Assembly (NCBI GenBank): GCA_964368625.1
Contig: CAYJBH010000006.1
Coordinates: 1-64,000 of the forward strand
Reading direction: 5' to 3'
DNA length: 64,000 nucleotides
Source of the DNA: CAYJBH01 sp964368625
Lineage (GTDB): Bacteria > Bacillota > Clostridia > Oscillospirales > Ruminococcaceae
The notes under the pieces are model-generated. The model ran no database searches. It was not told where the DNA came from and was given only the letters and a program-made list of their open reading frames with translations. Below are positions 49,186 to 57,863 of this stretch, in pieces. Position 1 is the first letter of the stretch; the number at the start of each line of letters is the position of its first letter. The position numbers and the translations under genes were made by a program.

Positions 49186-50694
49186 ATGAAGCGTTCAGCG
49201 TCGTTTTCGACCAGACTTTCTAATATAAAATCTTTATTTGAATCTATGTCGCGACTTAGGTTGGGAATATGTATCGGTCTTATTGCTCTTATAATTGTAT
49301 TGCTAGTTTGGCTTTGCTATTTATTGTTTTTTGCCGAGCAACAACAGCCGGTTGTTGCAAACTCCACTCTCGACCTTGCAGAGTCCCAAAGCGACTCATT
49401 TGTTCGTGATGACGATTTTGATAAGGATGCTATTTCAAAGGTAAGTAGTGAATACGAAGGCACGTTATTGATAGAAACCGAGGATGCCGGTGATGAATAT
49501 GTAGCCAACACTGTTTTTCTGGGTGACTCAAACACAGCACGTATGATCTCATACTCAAGCACTACCGGCCTTACTATGGAAAACGCCATCGGTATTGAAA
49601 GCATGGGAATAACAAGTGTAACCAGCTTAAGATGTGTAAGTTTTTCGGGATACAGCAACATGACAATGCCGGATGCAGTTGCGCTTATGCAACCTCAAAG
49701 AGTTGTTATAAATTTTGGCACAAACAATGCCGGCATGAACCTAGAGAACTATAAAAACTCATATAAAGAGGCCATAGAGGCAATACAGGAAGAGTGGCCG
49801 TATGCTGATATCATTATCGCCTCGGTTTTCCCTATTACCTCAAGTTGTAGCTATACAAACATCTCGATGGACTGGATAGAGAATGTTAACCTAACACTTT
49901 TGGAGTTGGCTTCCGAAATGGATGTTAAATTTTTAAACTGGTCTGAGGCTATAAAGAGCGATAACACAGGATATGCAGAGAACAGCAGCATGGTAAGCGA
50001 CGGAATTCACATAAGTGAATCCGGTGCAGAGGCGTTAATAAATTATTTCAGAACACATAGCTTTATTGGGGAGGATACACGTCCTAAGCCTCTTGAGGAC
50101 GTTCCCACCCGTTTACCTACACCGGAAGGACTTTTCCCAAAACCAGTATTTACTGTACCGGACGACACCTCCACGGTTCAACAATCTTCATCGGTAAGTG
50201 TATCTGTAAGCGGTTCTACCGGAGGCACTGCCAGCGGTTCCGGCTCCGGAACAGCAGGAAGCAGCATTACCATCGGTGTTACCGTTGCCGCGGCTGAAGG
50301 TTACAGCTTCTCCGGTTGGTCTGCTTCTGCAGGAAGCGTTTCCGGAAGTTCTACATCAATTACAGTGGCCATACCGGCAGGACACAGCGGTTCAATCAGT
50401 GTTGTTGCAATCTTTACAGCAACAAGCAGCTCGGATACTAGCTCTTCGATATCAACGTCGAGCTCTTCGCAAGAGCCTGCACCGGATCCTGAACCATCTT
50501 CTTCCAGTTCTTCACAAGCAGAGCCTGATCCTCCGCCGGATTCATCATCCAGTTCTTCTCAAGCGGTTCCCGACCCACCTCCAGAACCGTCATCTTCCAG
50601 TTCTTCACAAGCAGAGCCTGATCCCCCTCCAGCTTCAAGCTCAACTCCTGCATCAACGGTAACGCCCCCTGCTGAGGGTGATACGGCCGGTTAG
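49186..50694 (+). CDS. Membrane-anchored SGNH/GDSL hydrolase with Ser/Pro repeat tail
   Basis: 502 residues. A basic N-terminus and one membrane helix (about 28-50) put the rest outside the cell. The SGNH domain (about 95-290) shows the catalytic Ser in VFLGDSNTARM, INFGTNNAG (Gly/Asn oxyanion), and DGIHISESGA with the Asp-His pair. A beta module (about 340-410, AAAEGYSFSGWSASAGS) resembles InlB-type repeats. The last 85 residues are three SSSSSSQAEPDPPP-type repeats with no LPxTG-like signal. It may deacylate surface polysaccharide or peptidoglycan; the substrate is unknown. Confidence 0.85.
   Translation: MKRSASFSTRLSNIKSLFESMSRLRLGICIGLIALIIVLLVWLCYLLFFAEQQQPVVANSTLDLAESQSDSFVRDDDFDKDAISKVSSEYEGTLLIETEDAGDEYVANTVFLGDSNTARMISYSSTTGLTMENAIGIESMGITSVTSLRCVSFSGYSNMTMPDAVALMQPQRVVINFGTNNAGMNLENYKNSYKEAIEAIQEEWPYADIIIASVFPITSSCSYTNISMDWIENVNLTLLELASEMDVKFLNWSEAIKSDNTGYAENSSMVSDGIHISESGAEALINYFRTHSFIGEDTRPKPLEDVPTRLPTPEGLFPKPVFTVPDDTSTVQQSSSVSVSVSGSTGGTASGSGSGTAGSSITIGVTVAAAEGYSFSGWSASAGSVSGSSTSITVAIPAGHSGSISVVAIFTATSSSDTSSSISTSSSSQEPAPDPEPSSSSSSQAEPDPPPDSSSSSSQAVPDPPPEPSSSSSSQAEPDPPPASSSTPASTVTPPAEGDTAG
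50450..50660 (+). repeat. Low-complexity Ser/Pro/Asp-coding repeats
   Basis: Three near-copies of a unit encoding SSSSS, SQAEPDP and PP residues at the 3' end of the GDSL gene, built on repeated TCTTCCAGTTCTTCACAAGC. It probably forms a wall-spanning stalk and is likely to vary in length. Confidence 0.7.
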
Positions 50695-50807
50695 AACAAC
50701 TGTTACCTGCAGTATTAAAACTACACTTTCAGTAGTTTAGTTCCAGATGCTAACCACAAGGCTTGGCTTATGTATAATCAAGCGAATTTATAATTTAAAC
50801 TTATATT

Positions 50808-50853
50808 AAAAAAGATTAACACTACCTAACAACAGGTAGTGTTAATCTTTTTT
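50808..50853. terminator. Perfect 20-bp bidirectional terminator
   Basis: The arm 50808-50827 (starting AAAAAAGATTAACA) pairs perfectly with 50834-50853 (ending TTAATCTTTTTT), loop AACAAC. It serves the GDSL gene (plus) and the envelope operon (minus), both of which end here. Confidence 0.9.
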
Positions 50854-50875
50854 ATGATAATGCTATATATTCAAT

Positions 50876-51049
50876 TTAGCTGAACACCGCAACAACTATG
50901 CCACATACAACAACCAAGGCTATACAAAGCATAGGAAGCAGAAACTCCCTACTTCGGTAAAAGCTCTTTCTTTTTGGCGCGGAGATTATTTTTCCCTTAT
51001 CATCTCTTTTTGGGGTATTGTTTACCGAGTAATCACTTCTGCGTACCAT
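50876..51049 (-). CDS. 57-aa single-TM protein at the end of the envelope operon
   Basis: The ATG at 51049 lies inside the 3' end of the nucleotidyltransferase gene (17-bp overlap), behind GAGATTGGAAA. Residues 1-35 are polar and basic (MVRRSDYSVNNTPKRDDKGK) and 37-56 form one hydrophobic helix (FLLPMLCIALVVVCGIVVAV). No family recognised. The overlap and the terminator just after it suggest it is the last gene of the operon. Confidence 0.65.
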   Translation of the reverse strand: MVRRSDYSVNNTPKRDDKGKIISAPKRKSFYRSREFLLPMLCIALVVVCGIVVAVFS

Positions 51050-52082
51050 TTTCCAATCTCACCCTCATATCCTCTAACTCTTCCAGCTGCCCCATATCCA
51101 TGAAGGCATCCTCCCTAATAGGATACACTCCAACCTTTTCGCCCTTTGCTCGATATCGATCAATAATTTCCGGCATCGAGGTATTAAAGTTTTCCTTCAG
51201 TTCATCTATAACCACAGGTTCAACTAGATAAAAACCGGTATTGGTAAGAACATCAATCTTAGGTTTTTCTGAAAAATCAGATATCTCACCTACATCAGAA
51301 AGCGTTATCACACCATATGGTATAACTATATGCTTAAAGGCGGTAACTACAGTAATTATATTACCCTTTTCCTTATGCTCTTTGTAGATATTCGCATAAT
51401 CGGCATCAATTAATGTATCACAGTTGGTAAGAAAAAAGCTTCCGTTAACTTTACCCTTTAACAGTGAAAGTCCTCCGGCAGTTCCTAGCGGAGTATCTTC
51501 ATCTACATAATTTAGATTATAAGGTTTTTCGCCTTCGTTTAGATATGCTTTTATCATCTCCTTACGATGATTTACTATAAGATAAAAGTTATCACAGCCA
51601 AATCCATTAAATTTGTTAATAATATGCTCAATAATAGGTAATTCGCCAACCGGAATTAGCGGCTTCGGTAATATTTTTGTGTATGGATATAACCTAGTTC
51701 CAAGCCCTCCGGCCATAATTACAACCGGAAGATTCACCTTTGAAGTTTGTTGCTCTTCCGCTCTATCGAGATATAAATCAACTAGATTATTATCATTATC
51801 TACAACCGGTACTGCCGAGGCATCTACCTGTTCAAATATTAATTTAGCCTTTGCAAATTCACCTACCTTAACCGTTTTGGGACTCTTATTGGCAGCTGCT
51901 TCGCAAGATTCTGTAAGCTGTCCACCTGCAAGAATAAACCTTCTGATGTCGCCATCCGTTATTATTCCCAGCAGCTCATTGCCATTGCAAAGCAATAATA
52001 TTCTCATCCCTGTTTCCGAAAGCATGCTCATAGCATCTCTAACGGTGTTTTCGGTGGTTATGATTAACGGCTTAATATCCAT
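51033..52082 (-). CDS. Sugar-phosphate nucleotidyltransferase with N-terminal CBS pair (PtmE/LegF-context type)
   Basis: 349 residues. Two CBS domains (about 1-115) are followed by an NTP-transferase domain (about 122-345) with GGLGTRLYPYTKILPKPLIPVG, the nucleotide and metal loop, and FFLTNCDTLIDADY with the catalytic Asp. This CBS-NTase architecture is known next to legC in legionaminic-acid clusters, where it activates an amino-hexose 1-phosphate with GTP. The stop of legC and this start are adjacent. The other leg genes are not in the window. Confidence 0.85.
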   Translation of the reverse strand: MDIKPLIITTENTVRDAMSMLSETGMRILLLCNGNELLGIITDGDIRRFILAGGQLTESCEAAANKSPKTVKVGEFAKAKLIFEQVDASAVPVVDNDNNLVDLYLDRAEEQQTSKVNLPVVIMAGGLGTRLYPYTKILPKPLIPVGELPIIEHIINKFNGFGCDNFYLIVNHRKEMIKAYLNEGEKPYNLNYVDEDTPLGTAGGLSLLKGKVNGSFFLTNCDTLIDADYANIYKEHKEKGNIITVVTAFKHIVIPYGVITLSDVGEISDFSEKPKIDVLTNTGFYLVEPVVIDELKENFNTSMPEIIDRYRAKGEKVGVYPIREDAFMDMGQLEELEDMRVRLENGTQK

Positions 52083-53249
52083 CTATTCCCCCTTAGATAT
52101 CCTAATAATTAAATCGCACACCCTTTCAACGTCATCCCTTGTTAACGAGGTTGAGCAGGGCAGATTAATTATGTTCTCTCTATATCTTTTACTAACCTCT
52201 GCACCATGATATTCACAGTTTCTATATGGTTTTTGTTCATGAATTAAAGCCCATATTGGTCTTACCCCTATTTTGTTCTCGGTAAATATATCCATCAACT
52301 TATCGCGTTTAATCGCAAAATCGGTTAACATGAGGCTGTAAAACCATTTGTTAGAACGAACATCCTCTCTAAAAGGAAGAAACTCTACACCCTTAACATC
52401 CTTTAATGCCTCATCATAATACTGATAATTAACATTCTTAGTATCAATAAATTCATCAAGCTTTTCCATCTGTGCAAGACCTAAAGCTGCCTGAAGATTG
52501 GTCATTCTATAGTTATATCCAATCTCGTTATGAATAAAATGCATCTCATCGTTCTTAGCCTGAGTTGAGAGGTATTTCGCTTGTTCTAAAAGACCCTCAT
52601 CCCTTGCAACAAGCGCACCGCCTGATCCTGTAGTAATAAGTTTATTTCCATTAAAGCTAAAGGCACCAAAATCGCCAACAGTTCCTGCCATCTTGCCGGC
52701 ATATCGACCCTTTTTATAGTAGCTGCCCAGCGCTTCGGTTGCATCTTCAAGAACAAACAACTTGTACTTTCGGGCTATCTCCATTATTCCCTCGAGGTCA
52801 ACCAGGTTGCCAAAAACATGCACTGGTATAATTCCACGAACCCTACGTCCGGTTTTTTTGTTTTTCAACTCTACTCCATCGAACTCGCATGAAGTTTCGC
52901 AAAACTTTTTAACTAAAGCAACATCTATACATAATGTTTCATCACAATCAAAGAAAACCGGCACTGCACCAACATAGCTAACCGGATTTACCGCGGCAAT
53001 AAATGTTAGTGTTGGAACCAGAACCTCTTCATCCTGTTTTACACCAAGGCACAGTAGTGCAAGATGCAGTGCAGCTGTTCCGCTAGCTGTAGCAACTGCA
53101 CGGGGGACCTTATTATAATCTGCTAGTGCCTTTTCAAAGTCGGTAACCTTACTTCCGCCGGTCGATACCCATTCACTAACTACCGCCTCTTCAACATATT
53201 TTTTTTCATTTCCGCAAAAGTTTGGAACACTAAGAGGTAGAAACTTCAT
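52083..53249 (-). CDS. DegT/DnrJ/EryC1-family aminotransferase, LegC type
   Basis: 388 residues; PLP enzyme that aminates a nucleotide-4-keto-sugar. It begins with LSVPNFCGNEKKYVEEAVVSEWVSTGG, close to LegC/PglE proteins, has VLEDATEALGSYYKG-like cofactor contacts and the PLP Lys in FSFNGNKLITTGSGG (about 203). It overlaps the upstream membrane-protein gene by 20 bp and abuts the nucleotidyltransferase. The sugar product is inferred to decorate a surface glycan or polymer. Confidence 0.88.
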   Translation of the reverse strand: MKFLPLSVPNFCGNEKKYVEEAVVSEWVSTGGSKVTDFEKALADYNKVPRAVATASGTAALHLALLCLGVKQDEEVLVPTLTFIAAVNPVSYVGAVPVFFDCDETLCIDVALVKKFCETSCEFDGVELKNKKTGRRVRGIIPVHVFGNLVDLEGIMEIARKYKLFVLEDATEALGSYYKKGRYAGKMAGTVGDFGAFSFNGNKLITTGSGGALVARDEGLLEQAKYLSTQAKNDEMHFIHNEIGYNYRMTNLQAALGLAQMEKLDEFIDTKNVNYQYYDEALKDVKGVEFLPFREDVRSNKWFYSLMLTDFAIKRDKLMDIFTENKIGVRPIWALIHEQKPYRNCEYHGAEVSKRYRENIINLPCSTSLTRDDVERVCDLIIRISKGE

Positions 53250-53880
53250 TATTCACCAATATCTGTTTAAATGTACATATTAAAGCCACAACCATGGCCG
53301 GAATAAGCGCTAAAAAATATATAGTTGCTCCACTAAACCTAAAAAAATCTATTAAGCTTCTTTCAGGGTTAACTATAACCCCATTAAACACCCCCAGAAC
53401 CGTTACATAGCTAGCAGGATCTAGCCTAATCGATGTTACCTTTTTAAGGCCAAAATCAAAAACAACCCCTTCGGAATCCTTATATCCAAACACCCTGTTT
53501 GCAACCGAATATTCCGGTTCGTTCTCGGTAGTATAATAGGCGGCAAGCTCACCTGTTTCCTCTTCTAGATACATTTTTAGTTCTACCGAACTTATGAGCT
53601 GTTCTTTTTCCGGCAAATGTATCTGAGGGTCTACTGAAAATGAAAACATCTTTCCATCGTCGGTAGGAATAATCTCCCACATAACCACATCATCAAAAGT
53701 TAATGTTTCACTTTGAAGTAATCCTGTTGCGCGCAAAATTCTATCGGTTGCAAACGAAATTAAAACAAACATAACCAAGGCAACCACAGCTATTATATAG
53801 CATAAGGCAAATAATTTTTTAACCTCAACGGTTTTAATAAAGTTTATAGCTTTATCTCTCACGATCTTTAAAGAACTCAT
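53230..53880 (-). CDS. Unknown two-TM protein with extracellular beta-rich domain
   Basis: 216 residues. TM1 at about 22-45 and TM2 at about 183-206 flank an exposed domain of about 135 residues, rich in Glu, Asp and Tyr, with VANRVFGYKDSEGVVFDFGLKKVTSIRLDPASYVTVLGV. That domain resembles the beta-sandwich modules seen in envelope glycosyl-transfer proteins, but no family is recognised. It overlaps both neighbours (4 bp upstream, 20 bp downstream), so it is an integral part of the operon. Confidence 0.7.
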   Translation of the reverse strand: MSSLKIVRDKAINFIKTVEVKKLFALCYIIAVVALVMFVLISFATDRILRATGLLQSETLTFDDVVMWEIIPTDDGKMFSFSVDPQIHLPEKEQLISSVELKMYLEEETGELAAYYTTENEPEYSVANRVFGYKDSEGVVFDFGLKKVTSIRLDPASYVTVLGVFNGVIVNPERSLIDFFRFSGATIYFLALIPAMVVALICTFKQILVNNEVSTS

Positions 53881-54947
53881 ATCCCAAGTTTATCCCCAAT
53901 ACCCCTAGTATCGTTAACGAAGGTAACACCATCAAGTCTTCTTATCTCTTCATCGGTAAATCCATATCCATAGGTAACACCAATAAAACTGCAACCTATT
54001 TTTCTTGATGCATCGTAATCCATATAACTATCTCCAACAATATAAGTATTCTCAGCTTCAAAGCCGACATTACTTATAGCATCATTCATTACCTTTTCTT
54101 TTGATAAGGTACATTCGGTATTATTTCCTATTATCGTATCGAAGTAATGCCCTAACCCTTTATTATCAAGCAGTTCAAGCAATGCTACCTCTGTTTTCAA
54201 ACTCGCGATCGCTAACTTAAACCCTGACCTTTTTAATTTAATAATAAGCTGCTCTATCCCAGGATAAGGGGTACACTCAAATATCCCAAACTGCTGATAA
54301 TGCGTACGGTATTCCATAACAATTTTTTTCAATCTGCTCTCGGTTATGTTATACTTTTCTTTTAAAACTATATAGCTTGGTGAGCCAGCTATCATTTTGT
54401 TTTTCAGATCTTCGTCAGGCTTTCCAAGGCCGTTGTAAACCAAAACCGATTCTATAGAAGAGCAGATGCCGGGGTCGGTTGCAAAAAGAGTTCCATCTAA
54501 ATCGAAGATAACAAGCTTTTTTTCCCTCTTTCCAATTGCCCAAAATCTCATGGCAAAAAAGTTAAACGGAATGGTAAAAATCAGCATAATAATCGGCGCA
54601 ATATATTCTGAAACATTAAGGTAATCGATAAGAACAATAAGGCCTAAAGAGGTTGCGGCAAATGAAATTCCATAAACTATGTATGTTTTTATCATAGCCG
54701 AGCCTTTTGCCCTAACCGAAAAAACAAATTTTGCATTTAATAGATAGGATATAAACACTCCTATCCCCCATGCAATTGCATTAGCCACAAGATAATGTAC
54801 GCCAAGATATACCTGGGTGGAGTAAAGCATATAGTTCAAGCCAGTATTAAAAACCCCAACCATAGCAAACTTTATAAATTGAACTATGAACCGGTAAATC
54901 TCTGAAACTGTAAAGCCGGCTATTTTTTCTTCTTCATTTCTATTCAA
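53877..54947 (-). CDS. GtrA-like flippase domain fused to HAD phosphatase
   Basis: 356 residues in two parts. Residues about 14-138 are a GtrA/DPMS-type four-helix membrane domain (FIKFAMVGVFNTGLNYMLYS, LLNAKFVFS, MRFWAIGKR), associated with moving lipid-linked sugars. Residues about 142-356 are a HAD hydrolase with VIFDLDGTLFATDP (nucleophile Asp), LAIASLKTE, and YIVGDSYMDYDASRKIG, close to PGP/Gph phosphatases. No stop or frameshift separates the halves. A membrane-tethered sugar-phosphate or polyprenyl-phosphate phosphatase is the inferred role. Confidence 0.88.
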   Translation of the reverse strand: MNRNEEEKIAGFTVSEIYRFIVQFIKFAMVGVFNTGLNYMLYSTQVYLGVHYLVANAIAWGIGVFISYLLNAKFVFSVRAKGSAMIKTYIVYGISFAATSLGLIVLIDYLNVSEYIAPIIMLIFTIPFNFFAMRFWAIGKREKKLVIFDLDGTLFATDPGICSSIESVLVYNGLGKPDEDLKNKMIAGSPSYIVLKEKYNITESRLKKIVMEYRTHYQQFGIFECTPYPGIEQLIIKLKRSGFKLAIASLKTEVALLELLDNKGLGHYFDTIIGNNTECTLSKEKVMNDAISNVGFEAENTYIVGDSYMDYDASRKIGCSFIGVTYGYGFTDEEIRRLDGVTFVNDTRGIGDKLGI

Positions 54948-55396
54948 ATCGTATTCCTTGCATACATATTAATATAGACAACCCTTGTATCACATAGCAG
55001 ATCAGCAAAGGTACAGTGCTCCTTATCTGCAGCCATAAAAAGGTATCCTAAAAACATAAAGCTTGTTAAAAAGCGACCTATGGTTTCACGATATAAAATG
55101 TTAATAAAGCTCGGTTTTAAAGAGCAGTCTAACACCTTTAACCGGAACAGTTTTTTCCCAAGAGTTGCTCCGTATTTATAGGTAAAGAAGGTAAAGTATA
55201 AAGACCCAATTGCAAAGTAAACAATATCTAATGGATTATAGGTAAAAAACACCGGGGTATTATATATCTCGCTAAAGGCAAAGCCAAACGGTGAGACTAC
55301 AAGCCTTAACAACATAACAATTATTCCGTCAACCGTAAAGGCCGCTAGCCTAACCCAAAAACCAGCAGTTATACTTGGGTTAATTTTGTAGGACAT
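54944..55396 (-). CDS. RDD-family membrane protein
   Basis: 150 residues with three or four membrane helices. It begins ITAGFWVRLAAFTVDGIIVML, the RDD-type opening (R..A...D), and has GATLGKKLFRLKVLD, the second family signature. ATG 55396 follows GGTGGAG; it overlaps the sppA end by 17 bp and the GtrA-HAD start by 4 bp. Role unknown, possibly transport or membrane stress. Confidence 0.85.
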   Translation of the reverse strand: MSYKINPSITAGFWVRLAAFTVDGIIVMLLRLVVSPFGFAFSEIYNTPVFFTYNPLDIVYFAIGSLYFTFFTYKYGATLGKKLFRLKVLDCSLKPSFINILYRETIGRFLTSFMFLGYLFMAADKEHCTFADLLCDTRVVYINMYARNTI

Positions 55397-56345
55397 AATA
55401 GAACTCCACCGGGTTAGAATCTTCAACAACCTCCAACAAAGTTTGATTATCGCTTTTTGGAATAATTGAGGTTACAGAGGCAAAAAAGGTATCAAAAAAA
55501 GATATATCTGCTGATAATGGATAATGTTTAACCCCATAACCTGTATCGGCTTGTATCAAAGATAACGCATCATCATAATCACCAATAACATCTACAAGGC
55601 TCTCGTCATAAGCCTGCTGGGCTGTATACAGCCTACCATCAGCAAGAATTTTAACCGCTGAAATCGACATGCCGCGTCCCGCAGCTATAATATCAACAAA
55701 CTGATTGTAGTATTCATCAACCATAGCCTCATATATATCATCCTCTTCGCTTCTATCCTCTTCAGCAACCGAAGCCTTAAATGGACCTGAGGCATATTCA
55801 CGAGTTTCTATTCCAAGCTTTTCGTAAAGGCCGCTGTAATCGGTAAAACTAAACACCACGCCCAGCGAGCCGGTTAGCCCATTTCTGTTACATATAATGG
55901 TATCTGCAGCACAGGCGATGTAATAACCACCCGACGCTGCCATACTATGCATATATGCATATACCGGTCTACCCGTGATCTCTTTATATTCCATTAACGC
56001 AAGATATACTTCATCACTCTCTAAAACACCTCCACCGGGGGTATCTAGATATAACATAATCCCTTTATTTGATGAACTCTCTGCTAGCTCGTTTATCTGG
56101 TTTACGGTTGGTTTATGCCTGTATTCTCCGTTTAAAATACTACCAACATCCTCTCCCAGATCCTGAATTGTTCCATTAACATAAATGAGTGCTACATCAT
56201 TACCATAAACATTAACATCTTCTAATATATCTGCTGCACTAAATAAGTTTTCGTTTAACCTAATTGCGGCCGTTACGCCACCAATCCCGGTTACAAGCAC
56301 CAGTAATGCAGCAACAACTATTCCAACAATTTTCTTTGTTTCCAT
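55380..56345 (-). CDS. sppA: Signal peptide peptidase SppA (S49)
   Basis: 321 residues with one N-terminal membrane segment (about 7-28) and a S49 protease domain outside. DTPGGGVLESDEVY precedes the nucleophile Ser in MHSMAASGGYYIACAAD (about 138), NGLTGSLGVVFSF follows, and the general-base Lys lies in ASGPFKAS (about 190). Length and single domain match the Bacillus-type short SppA. First gene of the overlapping envelope operon. Confidence 0.93.
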   Translation of the reverse strand: METKKIVGIVVAALLVLVTGIGGVTAAIRLNENLFSAADILEDVNVYGNDVALIYVNGTIQDLGEDVGSILNGEYRHKPTVNQINELAESSSNKGIMLYLDTPGGGVLESDEVYLALMEYKEITGRPVYAYMHSMAASGGYYIACAADTIICNRNGLTGSLGVVFSFTDYSGLYEKLGIETREYASGPFKASVAEEDRSEEDDIYEAMVDEYYNQFVDIIAAGRGMSISAVKILADGRLYTAQQAYDESLVDVIGDYDDALSLIQADTGYGVKHYPLSADISFFDTFFASVTSIIPKSDNQTLLEVVEDSNPVEFYYVLQN

Positions 56346-56412
56346 TAATTTAATTTAACCCCTCTAATTTTCGCCTTTTACAACAACATCCTAGCATTAA
56401 TTGCTACCAAAA

Positions 56413-57624
56413 CTATTTTTTTAATAGGCGAATTACTTTTTTACGCGATGCCTTTTCTATATGATTTGCAGTTGCAATGGTATAAACATTCAACATGCGA
56501 TCACAAAACACCTCTTCATTATAAACCCTACTACTCTCGGTAACACTTTGTCTTAAAGCTATCATTTCCTCATCGCTTTGATTGCTATAAGCATCAACCA
56601 ATTTGCAAAAATCATCAATCGATTCAAATGAATCTCCTGTAACACCTTTCATTATCTGGCCGATGTTAAACCTATCCAGCTTTTGAAAAACATATAGTCC
56701 TGCTGCGGTGGCCTCATATATAGTAATAGAGTTGGTTTCAGAAGTTGACGCAGTACAAAAAATATCGGCTGCATTATAGTATGTGCTAACATTTTTATAT
56801 TCCACCCTACCTATAAAGCTAACCCTGTCTGCAACTTCTGTGGCATTAGCGTGTTCTTTAAGCGCAGCCATCTCCGGGCCATCGCCTATTACTATAAGCT
56901 TAAACCTAGGTTTGTTTCTACAGGCTTTTGCAAAGCAATCAATAAGCTTATCAATACTCTTTTCGTATCCTAGCCGGCCAACAAAGATAATGGCAATATC
57001 ATCATCTTTTAGCCCCATGTGTTTTCTAGCTGCATCAACTCCTTCTTTAGGGTTGTTTTCAGGTAAAAAATCACGTGTAGCGGCTGTATTCGGTATTAGA
57101 TTAACATGACGATTAACTCCGAAATGTTGCAAATATCGAACAACCTTATCTGATGGCACCGTTATCTCGGTTGCCCTGTATGCAAGATCCTTGAGATATC
57201 GATGAGCAACAGTTTTCACCAGCTTTTCCATCCGCTTTGGAACAACATAACCAAGGTAATCATCATACATTGTATGAAGGGTATAAACCATAGGAACATT
57301 TAGCCATTTTGCCGCCTGCATTCCAAGCAAGCCTATACTAAATTCTGTATGAATATGAATTAAGTCCGGCTTGAAATCGGCTATACGTTTAAATGATACA
57401 AGGTTTAGCGGATTAGATACGCCATATCCATAAAGTTTCTTAAGTGGAACGCTTTGGCAATACATAACATCATGCGTTTCCTTTGGCCTTATCTTCTTTG
57501 GGCACGCAGCAACTACCAGAACCTCATGCCCCTTGCGCTCCAGTTCATCTTTAAGAATCTTTACATAGGTTACCACCCCACTAATATAGGGTAGATAAGT
57601 CTCGGCAAACATTGCTATTCGCAT
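56413..57624 (-). CDS. Glycosyltransferase family 4 (diacylglycerol glucosyltransferase-like)
   Basis: 403 residues with the GT-B fold. The N-terminal MRIAMFAETYLPYISGVVTYVK acceptor domain and HIHTEFSIGLLGMQAAK are typical of Firmicutes lipid or monoglucosyl transferases. The C-terminal FVGRLGYEKSIDKLI, FIGRVEYKNVSTYYNAADIF and the E-x7-E motif in TNSITIYEATAAGL bind the sugar nucleotide. ATG 57624 is used; a TTG seven codons earlier is possible. Probably envelope glycolipid synthesis. Confidence 0.9.
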   Translation of the reverse strand: MRIAMFAETYLPYISGVVTYVKILKDELERKGHEVLVVAACPKKIRPKETHDVMYCQSVPLKKLYGYGVSNPLNLVSFKRIADFKPDLIHIHTEFSIGLLGMQAAKWLNVPMVYTLHTMYDDYLGYVVPKRMEKLVKTVAHRYLKDLAYRATEITVPSDKVVRYLQHFGVNRHVNLIPNTAATRDFLPENNPKEGVDAARKHMGLKDDDIAIIFVGRLGYEKSIDKLIDCFAKACRNKPRFKLIVIGDGPEMAALKEHANATEVADRVSFIGRVEYKNVSTYYNAADIFCTASTSETNSITIYEATAAGLYVFQKLDRFNIGQIMKGVTGDSFESIDDFCKLVDAYSNQSDEEMIALRQSVTESSRVYNEEVFCDRMLNVYTIATANHIEKASRKKVIRLLKK

Positions 57625-57674
57625 AAAGATAATTACTCCACTCAAAATAAATTCTATTAATTCACAGCTTTTAT

Positions 57675-57703
57675 ATTATACTACATTTATAAAAAAAAGT
57701 AAA
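57675..57703 (-). promoter_or_regulatory. GT4 gene promoter
   Basis: TTTACT (57703 to 57698), 17-bp spacer, TATAAT (57680 to 57675). Confidence 0.5.
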
Positions 57704-57805
57704 CCCCAACTATATTTTGCATTGGCTAGCTAAATTATGCATACCCCCCTAAAAACAGATACCTCGCTACCGCATAAAATATGAATGGATTTAGACTAAT
57801 AGCTG

Positions 57806-57834
57806 TTGCAAAAATGGCCCATTTTTGTTACAAT
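57806..57834 (+). promoter_or_regulatory. hprK operon promoter
   Basis: TTGCAA (57806-57811), 17-bp spacer, TACAAT (57829-57834). Confidence 0.55.
57809..57827. promoter_or_regulatory. 19-bp palindrome filling the hprK promoter spacer
   Basis: CAAAAATGG, central C, CCATTTTTG: perfect 9-bp arms lying between the -35 and -10 boxes, the best position for a repressor or MerR-type activator site. Confidence 0.5.
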
Positions 57835-57863
57835 GATATAAAGAAGCAGTAAAGGAGAAAATC

